A stretch of 27,937 nucleotides of DNA, from assembly GCA_934725345.1 (NCBI GenBank), contig CAKVBG010000005.1, positions 1 to 27,937 on the forward strand, read 5' to 3'. The first letter of the stretch is position 1; each line of letters opens with the position of its first letter. Positions 21,559 through 27,937 of this stretch are shown piece after piece. Source of the stretch: an uncultured Eubacteriales bacterium. Its GTDB lineage: Bacteria > Bacillota > Clostridia > Oscillospirales > Acutalibacteraceae. The notes beneath the pieces were generated by a model. That model was not told the origin of the DNA. It did not search any database and saw only the letters and a program-made list of their open reading frames with translations. Made by a program: the position numbers and the translations under genes.

Positions 21559-24210
21559 ATGATATGGTACAAAATGTCAGTAGAAGAGGCGTTAAGTGAA
21601 CTTAAAGTTGTGAAGAGTAAGGGTCTTTCAGCTTTCGAAGCCAAAAAAAGGATTATGCACCACGGGAAAAATTTACTATCCGAAAAAAAGAAAGAAAGTT
21701 TTTTTAAGAAGCTAATTAAACAACTTTCTGATTTTATGGTAATTACTCTTTTGGTAGCAGCGGTTGTTTCCTTTGGGATTTCGTATCTCCGAGGCCAAGC
21801 TGAATACATAGATTCTCTGATAATACTCTTTATAGTCGTTTTAAACACAGCAATAGGAGTCATGCAAGAGAGTCGTGCAGAAAAAGCAATAGACTCCTTA
21901 AAAAAGCTTTCCTCTCCACATACTAAAGTTTTAAGGGATGGCAAAATTAAGAAAATTTCTTCTCAGGATGTAGTACCAGGGGATATATTAGTGCTTAAGG
22001 CAGGAGATTTAATTTGTGCTGATGCCCGAATAGTTGAGTCTACGGGTTTTTTCGTCGAGGAATCGGCGATAACGGGAGAATCTTTTAGTATCTCGAAGAG
22101 TGAGGAAGTTGTAACTAAAAATGATGCTGTTCCCGCGGAGCAAAAAAACATGATTTTTACTGGAAGTGTAGTAACTAGGGGGCACGCGAGAGCGGTTGTT
22201 ACAGGAACTGGTATGAACACAGAAGTGGGAAAGATTGCAAGTCTTATAAACAAAGAAAATTCTTTCAAAACTCCTCTGAGCAAGCGGCTTGAGAGCACAG
22301 GTAAAGTAATTGGAATTTTAATAATTATCATAAGTGTGATTGTTTTTGTGCTTGGTGTATTGCAGCATGCGGATATCACCGAAATGTTCATGATTTCAAT
22401 CAGTTTGGCCGTGGCCGCGATACCTGAAGGTTTACCTGCAGTAGTTACAATTGTGCTTGCTGGAGGAGTTAAAAAGATGGCTTCGTGCAATGCGATTGTC
22501 AGAAACTTACCTGCCGTCGAAACTCTAGGGCATACGGGAGTTATTTGTTGCGATAAAACCGGCACTCTCACTATGAACAAAATGGTTCTTAAAACTATAA
22601 TGGCTGACGGAAAGGCCGTAGGGATTGATTCCGCTGCAGGCGAAGAAATCTTAAAGCTGGGAACACTTTGTAATAATTCCTTTATTGTGAAGAAAAAAGC
22701 TGAAGTATCAGCCAGAGGCGAACCAACTGAAAATGCAATTTTATTAGCTGCTGTCAAAGCGGGAATAAGCAAAAACAAACTGGATATAGATTTCAAAAGG
22801 GTGTATGAGATACCCTTCAACTCTACGCGAAAAATAATGACCACTCTCCATGAAACGGAGACAGGGGGATATATTTCAGTAACAAAAGGTGCACCGGATA
22901 TCATTTTAAAGAAGTGTAATAGATATAAAACTGAAAATGGAATATTTTCTTTAGACCAACATGCAATAAGTAAAATAGAAAAGTATTGTGAGGGGATGTC
23001 TAATGAAGCACTGAGAGTTATAGGGGTGGCGTATAAAGAGCCGACTTCGTTTATCGCTGATGACTTAGAGCTTGAGAAAGACTTGATTTTTTGCGGAGTA
23101 GTGGGCATTGAGGACCCAGTCAGGCCGGAAGCGATATTTGCGGTTAAAAGTTGCAGGCAAGCGGGCATAAAGCCCGTTATGATTACAGGGGATCATGCAA
23201 GTACCGCTAAGGCGATAGCCAGAACTTTAGGAATGTCCGATGGCGAACCTCAAGTTATGACGGGAGAACAGCTCAATAAAATCAGTGAGGAACAGCTTGA
23301 AAAGGTTATAAGTTCGTACTGTGTTTTTGCCAGAGTATCTCCAGAGCACAAAGTTAAAATAGTAAAAGCGTTTCAGAAAAACGGAGCGGTAGTTGCTATG
23401 ACGGGAGATGGCGTTAATGATGCACCTGCACTCAAAGCGGCGGATATAGGGTGTGCAATGGGTAAATCAGGCACAGACGCTGCCAAATCTGCGGCAGATA
23501 TGGTTATTGCTGATGATAATTTTGCCACAATAGTTGAGGCTGTGAAGCAGGGAAGAGGAATGTTTGACAACATCAAAAAAACCATACATTTTCTTCTATC
23601 CACTAATATTGGAGAAGTTATGGTTGTGTTGATTGCTTTTTTGATAGGAGTTCCAACGCCTCTTTTAGCGGTACATTTGCTGTGGATAAACATGGTAACT
23701 GATGCTTTCCCGGCTCTGGCCTTGGGCGTTGACCCTATCGAGCCCGAAGTTATGAAGCGACCGGTCAGGGATCCTAAAAAAGGTTTGTTTTCAAAGCAGA
23801 TGTCTTACAACATTATTGTGGAAGGTTGTTTTATAGCAGCTGTAGGTTTTCTAGCTTATACAATTGGAAGAGTATTTTTTGATTTGGATGTTTCGAATCC
23901 TGTAATTGGAAGGACCATGTCGTTTGCTACTTTAGGCCTGAGCCAGATTATCCACGCGTTTAACGTTCAAAGTTCAAGGTCGCTTTTTGAAACAGGGATA
24001 TTTAAAAACATGAAGTTAGTTTACTCTTTGCTGTTTTGCATAATACTTCAAATTATTTCGGTGGGAGTACCTTGTTTAAATGAGTTTTTCAGAACGCAAC
24101 CTCTTAATTTTTTACAGTGGATGATAGTTATTATTTCTGCATTAATGCCGGTAGCTGTTTCGGAAGCGGAAAAGCACTTAGCTAAAAACCGAAAACAAAT
24201 TTGTAAATAA
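21559..24210 (+). CDS. Calcium-transporting P-type ATPase (P2A-like)
   Basis: 883 aa, complete. Membrane pump that exports a divalent cation, most likely Ca2+, at the cost of ATP. N-terminal cation-ATPase domain (VEEALSELKVVKSKGLS), actuator TGES (172-175), AIPEGLP in M4 (289-293), phosphorylation site DKTGTLT (D332), nucleotide-binding domain, hinge TGDGVNDAP (615-623), M5 NIGEVMVVL and M6 LLWINMVTDAFPALALG. The M4 Glu and the M6 N/T/D match the calcium-site residues of SERCA. The M8-like segment reads LSQIIHAFN, with Gln where SERCA has Glu908, suggesting one rather than two ions per cycle (inference). Start ATG 21559 follows TTGGAG. pdaB follows after 57 bp. Confidence 0.93.
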   Translation: MIWYKMSVEEALSELKVVKSKGLSAFEAKKRIMHHGKNLLSEKKKESFFKKLIKQLSDFMVITLLVAAVVSFGISYLRGQAEYIDSLIILFIVVLNTAIGVMQESRAEKAIDSLKKLSSPHTKVLRDGKIKKISSQDVVPGDILVLKAGDLICADARIVESTGFFVEESAITGESFSISKSEEVVTKNDAVPAEQKNMIFTGSVVTRGHARAVVTGTGMNTEVGKIASLINKENSFKTPLSKRLESTGKVIGILIIIISVIVFVLGVLQHADITEMFMISISLAVAAIPEGLPAVVTIVLAGGVKKMASCNAIVRNLPAVETLGHTGVICCDKTGTLTMNKMVLKTIMADGKAVGIDSAAGEEILKLGTLCNNSFIVKKKAEVSARGEPTENAILLAAVKAGISKNKLDIDFKRVYEIPFNSTRKIMTTLHETETGGYISVTKGAPDIILKKCNRYKTENGIFSLDQHAISKIEKYCEGMSNEALRVIGVAYKEPTSFIADDLELEKDLIFCGVVGIEDPVRPEAIFAVKSCRQAGIKPVMITGDHASTAKAIARTLGMSDGEPQVMTGEQLNKISEEQLEKVISSYCVFARVSPEHKVKIVKAFQKNGAVVAMTGDGVNDAPALKAADIGCAMGKSGTDAAKSAADMVIADDNFATIVEAVKQGRGMFDNIKKTIHFLLSTNIGEVMVVLIAFLIGVPTPLLAVHLLWINMVTDAFPALALGVDPIEPEVMKRPVRDPKKGLFSKQMSYNIIVEGCFIAAVGFLAYTIGRVFFDLDVSNPVIGRTMSFATLGLSQIIHAFNVQSSRSLFETGIFKNMKLVYSLLFCIILQIISVGVPCLNEFFRTQPLNFLQWMIVIISALMPVAVSEAEKHLAKNRKQICK

Positions 24211-24267
24211 ACTATTCTAGATTTTAAAAAGTCATCATATAGATTGGTATCAAGGAGGATTGACTAA

Positions 24268-25026
24268 ATGAAAGTATGGGTAATAAACAGAAAAAAACTA
24301 ATGATTATCATGGGGTGCGTGATAACTTCTCTTGTTGGAGCACTAACATTTGGCGGAGGTCGTATTCTCAAAGCTCAAGAGCGTAAGTTACCTATTTACT
24401 GCGTAGACAAACAAGAAAAGGTGGTTAGCATATCGTTTGATGCTGCGTGGGGTAACGAACAAACACAAACTTTGCTGGATATATTAGCTCAGAAAGGTGT
24501 TAAATCAACATTCTTTTTAGTCGGATTTTGGGCTGAGAAATATCCGGAGTCCGTAAAATCAATTGCCCAGGCCGGCCACGACGTTGGCAACCATTCGGAT
24601 ACTCACCCTCATTTACCGAAACTGGAAAAAGACAAAGTGCTTGCTCAAATAGAAGACTGTAATAAAAAAATAGAAGCCGCAGGAGCACCTCGTCCGATTC
24701 TATTCAGACCCCCTTACGGTGATTACAACAATTGCGTGGTTGAATCAACGAATGAGCTCAAAATGCATTGTATACAGTGGGATGTGGATAGCTTAGACTG
24801 GAAAGACCCTACTCCCGACGATATGGTTAAAAGAATTAAATCTAAAATAAAACCGGGGTCAATTATTTTGATGCATAATGGAGCTAAAAACACTCCAGAA
24901 GCCTTACCTAGGATTATAGATACTATAAAAGCTGAAGGATACGAAATAGTACCTATATCGCAAATAATCTATAAAGAAAACTATAGCATTGACTCTCAAG
25001 GAAAACAAAAATGCAATAACTCTTAG
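24268..25026 (+). CDS. pdaB: Sporulation polysaccharide deacetylase, PdaB-like
   Basis: 252 aa, NodB-homology carbohydrate esterase family 4. An N-terminal membrane anchor (LMIIMGCVITSLVGALTF, about 11-28) is followed by the five CE4 motifs: SFDAAWG (D58; the Ala after Asp is usual in PdaB rather than the TFDDG of others), HSDTH (H109, H113, metal ligands), RPPYGDYN (147-154), DSLDWKDP and ILMHNG (H203). It presumably acts outside the membrane on peptidoglycan or another N-acetylated glycan. AGGAGG precedes ATG 24268. Followed 53 bp later by sipL and then spoIVA, which supports the spore-specific PdaB assignment over a vegetative deacetylase. Confidence 0.88.
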   Translation: MKVWVINRKKLMIIMGCVITSLVGALTFGGGRILKAQERKLPIYCVDKQEKVVSISFDAAWGNEQTQTLLDILAQKGVKSTFFLVGFWAEKYPESVKSIAQAGHDVGNHSDTHPHLPKLEKDKVLAQIEDCNKKIEAAGAPRPILFRPPYGDYNNCVVESTNELKMHCIQWDVDSLDWKDPTPDDMVKRIKSKIKPGSIILMHNGAKNTPEALPRIIDTIKAEGYEIVPISQIIYKENYSIDSQGKQKCNNS

Positions 25027-25079
25027 TACACAATAGAAATAAAACTCAATAATATATCGTAAATCAAGGAGAGGTTAAA

Positions 25080-26618
25080 ATGAACTATGACGTCACCAAA
25101 GATAATTTATCTGCCCGGGAACTAGTATTTGAAGGTTGCAGAGAAGTTCCTGTTGATTTAGATTTTTCACTACCCGAGTATTGTCCGGATATGAAAAAAA
25201 TTCTTAAGTGCAAATTGCAACCAAATATAACATCCAGGAATATTTCCGGGGATCGCTTAAATGTGGAGGGTATGACTAAAATACGTGTTATATACTCCGA
25301 TGCAGAAAACAATAGGATTCGTTGCTGTGAAAATTCTGTACCATTTTCATGTTCAGTTGATATAAGGTCAAACCCTGAGAATGCTTTTGCCATAACTTCT
25401 TCTCGTGTAGAGTATGTTAACTGCCGAGCGGTAAGCCCTAGAAAATTGGACATACACGGTGCATTTTCAATGTGTAGCAAAATATATGTCAAGAAAAGTT
25501 TAGAAATTTCTTCAGGGGTTAGTGGAAATGATACAGAACAAAAAACTACCAAACTTAAAATGAATAATCTAATTGGGATAGGTCAGCAGCAATTCTCTTT
25601 AAATGAAACTTTAGAGCTTGGAGAAAACCGTTCATCTCCGGAAACTATCTTGAATTCGGATGTGAGTTTAAGGATAAGTGAATACAAGAATATGTCTAAT
25701 AAGACTGTACTTAAAGGCGAAGCGGTAATAAAAATTCTCTACATTGATGATTTATCAACTGGTCACACTGAAACTCTAGAATATACTATTCCGGTGAGTC
25801 AGATAGTGGATGTTCCGGGAATTACCGAAGACTCTACATGCGTTGTGGATTCTGAAGTTATTATGCACGATGAACAGATATGCAACGAAAACGGTGAAAA
25901 TTCTAATTTTATAAATTCTGAAATAAAAATCGTTGCCACAGTAATGGCGTTTAATAATAAAGACATTTCTATTGTATCTGATGTATACTCTACCGAATAC
26001 GATGTGGATGTTATGAAAGATAGCATCAAAATGGAACAGCTTTCTGAAATTGTGAGAGATAACTTCTCCCATAAAGATACAGTAAATTTATCGGACGCAA
26101 ACGTTTCAAAATTGATTGATGCTTGGAGCGACACATGTAGTGTTAACCCTCATTTTGAGGAGGAAAACATAGTTTTCAAATGCAAGATGAATATATGTAT
26201 TTTAGCACTTGATAACGAAAATATTCCGATGTATATCGAGAGAATACTTGAATTTGAACACTCCAAACCATTTGATAGTAACCCTTCCGAGATGGTATGT
26301 GAAATCAAGATGTTACCCGGTGCGATAAATTGCAGTTTAATGGGTTCAAATAGTATAGAAATAAAAATAAACCCCGAACTTTTTGGAGAAATTTACGTTT
26401 CTAAAAAACAAGATATGGTAATAAGTGTAATGACGGACGAAACAAGTGCTGTGCCTAAAGATGATGCTTCTTTGACGGTCTACTATGCTTCGGCAGGAGA
26501 GGATATATGGGATATCGCGAGAAAATATTATACGTGTGCGGAAATGATAAAACGAGAAAATGATATCTCTGAAGATAAAGTAAAAAATAGCGGTATGCTT
26601 TTAATACCTATGAAATAA
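25080..26618 (+). CDS. sipL: SpoIVA-interacting coat morphogenetic protein (DUF3794 + LysM)
   Basis: 512 aa. The large N-terminal part has DUF3794-type repeats: EVPVDLDFSLPEYCPDMKKI near residues 22-41, a second LLKGEAVIK-like block (TVLKGEAVIKILYID), and a third near 370-430. It ends in a LysM domain, LTVYYASAGEDIWDIARKYY to MLLIPMK (about 463-512). C. difficile SipL has this same architecture and length (about 520) and binds SpoIVA through LysM to anchor the coat on the forespore. Start ATG 25080 follows AAGGAGAGG. spoIVA lies 52 bp downstream, strengthening the call. It acts in the mother cell, probably under sigma-E, although I could not identify a convincing sigma-E promoter. Confidence 0.87.
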   Translation: MNYDVTKDNLSARELVFEGCREVPVDLDFSLPEYCPDMKKILKCKLQPNITSRNISGDRLNVEGMTKIRVIYSDAENNRIRCCENSVPFSCSVDIRSNPENAFAITSSRVEYVNCRAVSPRKLDIHGAFSMCSKIYVKKSLEISSGVSGNDTEQKTTKLKMNNLIGIGQQQFSLNETLELGENRSSPETILNSDVSLRISEYKNMSNKTVLKGEAVIKILYIDDLSTGHTETLEYTIPVSQIVDVPGITEDSTCVVDSEVIMHDEQICNENGENSNFINSEIKIVATVMAFNNKDISIVSDVYSTEYDVDVMKDSIKMEQLSEIVRDNFSHKDTVNLSDANVSKLIDAWSDTCSVNPHFEEENIVFKCKMNICILALDNENIPMYIERILEFEHSKPFDSNPSEMVCEIKMLPGAINCSLMGSNSIEIKINPELFGEIYVSKKQDMVISVMTDETSAVPKDDASLTVYYASAGEDIWDIARKYYTCAEMIKRENDISEDKVKNSGMLLIPMK

Positions 26619-26670
26619 AAATTGCTTGAGAGTTACAGTATAATCACAATAATTTTCAGGAGGAAGCAAA

Positions 26671-27937
26671 GTGGAAGAACGTAACATATATAGGGATATA
26701 TCCCAAAGAACTAATGGAGATATTTATATTGGTGTTGTAGGACCTGTTCGAACTGGTAAATCTACGTTTATTAAAAGGTTCATGGACACACTCGTTATAC
26801 CAAACATTGCCGATGATAATCAAAAGGAAAGAGCAATTGATGAATTGCCTCAATCCGCAGCGGGACGTACCATAATGACCACTGAACCTAAATTTATACC
26901 AGAAGATGCAGTAGAAGTAAACGTTGATGATGCCGCAAGCTTCAGGGCTCGCATGATTGATTGTGTGGGCTATGTCATTCCAAGTTCACTGGGATATATC
27001 GAAGACGACCAACCTCGAATGGTAAAAACGCCTTGGTATGAGGAAGAGATTCCTTTTAACATGGCTGCTGAAATAGGAACTAAAAAAGTGATAACGGACC
27101 ATTCCACCATAGGTTTAGTCATTACCACTGATGGCAGTATAAGTGATATGCCTAGAAGTGAATACGAAGAAGCAGAACAAAGAGTGGTCAAAGAGCTAAA
27201 AGAAATAAATAAACCTTTTATAGTACTCTTAAATAGTATGTATCCATACTCTAAAGACGTCAAAGATTTGGCAGATAAACTTTCCGAAAAATATGAAGTC
27301 CCGGTTTTGCCGGTAAACTGCAGTGAATTGGATGAGAACGAAATAAAACGAATACTAGCTGAGCTTCTTTTTGAATTTCCGATTAAAGAAATCAGAATAA
27401 ACATGCCTAAGTGGTTGACTCCTCTTGAAAAGGACCATTGGTTAAGAGAAGCGGTTTATTCTGTGATAAGCGAATCTGCGAGGAATCTTAGCAAAATAAG
27501 CGAAATTCAAAAAATGATGGATGATCTTTCTGAATGTAAGTATGTTAAACGTGCGGAAGTTGGCTCTATTGACTTAGGTAAGGGAAATGTTAGAGTCAAT
27601 GTTACTTTAGACCCCACGCTTTTCTACAAAGTATTAGGTGAAAAAACAGGTATAAACATAACAGATGAATGTTCGTTGATGAACTGTATGATGGACTTAG
27701 CCCACATGAGAAAAAAATATGAAAAAATAGCTGCCGCCTACGACGAAGTGGATGAATTGGGATACGGCATAGTTATGCCAACGATGGAAGAATTAACTTT
27801 GGATGAACCTGAAATTATAAAGCAAAATGGCAAATATGGTATCCGGCTCAGGGCTTCTGCGCCCTCTGTACATATGCTCAAAACCAACATTACCACCGAA
27901 GTCACTCCTATAGTTGGTTCAGAACAGCAATCTGAGG
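26671..27937 (+). CDS. spoIVA: Stage IV sporulation protein A (3' end outside window)
   Basis: First 422 codons of SpoIVA; about 70 are missing given the usual 492. It starts at GTG 26671 with CAGGAGG 10 nt upstream. SpoIVA is a cytoskeletal ATPase of the mother cell that polymerises on the forespore surface as the coat basement layer. Seen: Walker A GPVRTGKS (G24-S31), DELPQSAAGRTIMTTEPKF, MIDCVGY, TPWYEEEIPFNMAAEIGT, HSTIGLVITTDGSI, KPFIVLLNS and the late block MEELTLDEPEIIKQNGKYG. Identity to the family is evident along the whole length. Adjacent to its partner gene sipL. Confidence 0.96.
   Translation, partial: MEERNIYRDISQRTNGDIYIGVVGPVRTGKSTFIKRFMDTLVIPNIADDNQKERAIDELPQSAAGRTIMTTEPKFIPEDAVEVNVDDAASFRARMIDCVGYVIPSSLGYIEDDQPRMVKTPWYEEEIPFNMAAEIGTKKVITDHSTIGLVITTDGSISDMPRSEYEEAEQRVVKELKEINKPFIVLLNSMYPYSKDVKDLADKLSEKYEVPVLPVNCSELDENEIKRILAELLFEFPIKEIRINMPKWLTPLEKDHWLREAVYSVISESARNLSKISEIQKMMDDLSECKYVKRAEVGSIDLGKGNVRVNVTLDPTLFYKVLGEKTGINITDECSLMNCMMDLAHMRKKYEKIAAAYDEVDELGYGIVMPTMEELTLDEPEIIKQNGKYGIRLRASAPSVHMLKTNITTEVTPIVGSEQQSE

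Noticed and set aside
21963..23168. 401-codon minus-strand frame inside the P-type ATPase gene
   Set aside because: Antisense shadow of a complete, motif-rich ATPase; composition (Ser/Thr/Ile/Pro rich) is typical of antisense frames, and no promoter or ribosome site was seen.

Overview
The window looks like a low-GC, spore-forming member of the Clostridia (Firmicutes), most likely near Oscillospiraceae/Ruminococcaceae. That placement rests on sequence only: a str ribosomal operon, a SCIFF peptide with its radical-SAM maturase, sporulation genes (sigG, dacF, pdaB, sipL, spoIVA), AGGAGG-type ribosome binding sites and an AT-rich composition. No tRNA, rRNA, CRISPR array, insertion sequence or phage gene was seen. 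A perfect 16-bp parS-type palindrome and the str operon suggest an origin-proximal position.

Layout. (1) 1-5061: str operon rpsL (partial), rpsG, fusA, tuf, ending in a strong terminator. Two small genes with double-glycine (GG) leaders sit between fusA and tuf. (2) 5113-9160: an accessory island of proteins I cannot assign. It holds a Nif11-type leader broken by an in-frame TAA before a coiled-coil/membrane protein, a Sec-secreted 251-aa protein, and, on the minus strand, a GG-leader zinc-ribbon peptide followed by a 278-aa soluble protein. (3) 9223-13614: metK-pheS-pheT; PheT lacks the usual tRNA-binding OB domain. (4) 13627-16787: four tandem paralogues encoding Sec-exported, cysteine-rich proteins, placed directly after pheT. 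They show gene conversion, decay and a divergent last copy. (5) 16765-19584: minus-strand dacF-rluB, divergent from sigG. (6) 19656-21426: minus-strand scfA-scfB RiPP locus; scfA has lost two of the family's six cysteines, and parS lies in the last codons of scfB. (7) 21559-27937: plus-strand calcium-type P-type ATPase, pdaB, sipL and spoIVA (cut by the window end). The last three form a spore-envelope block.

How the genes relate. Housekeeping translation genes and metK provide the conserved backbone. Between them lie lineage-specific exported small proteins. Three loci have a complete GG leader (3140, 3463, 9081 minus) and a fourth has a stop-interrupted Nif11 leader. Two of the GG peptides and the post-pheT family carry CxxC pairs that look like zinc ribbons. 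No GG-peptidase/ABC exporter is in the window, so any processing machinery must be encoded elsewhere. SipL and SpoIVA are known partners in C. difficile coat assembly, and here their genes are adjacent.

The strongest candidates for something undescribed are the GG-leader/zinc-ribbon peptides (two of them inside the str operon), the four-paralogue secreted family, and the SCIFF variant lacking its crosslink-donor cysteine.
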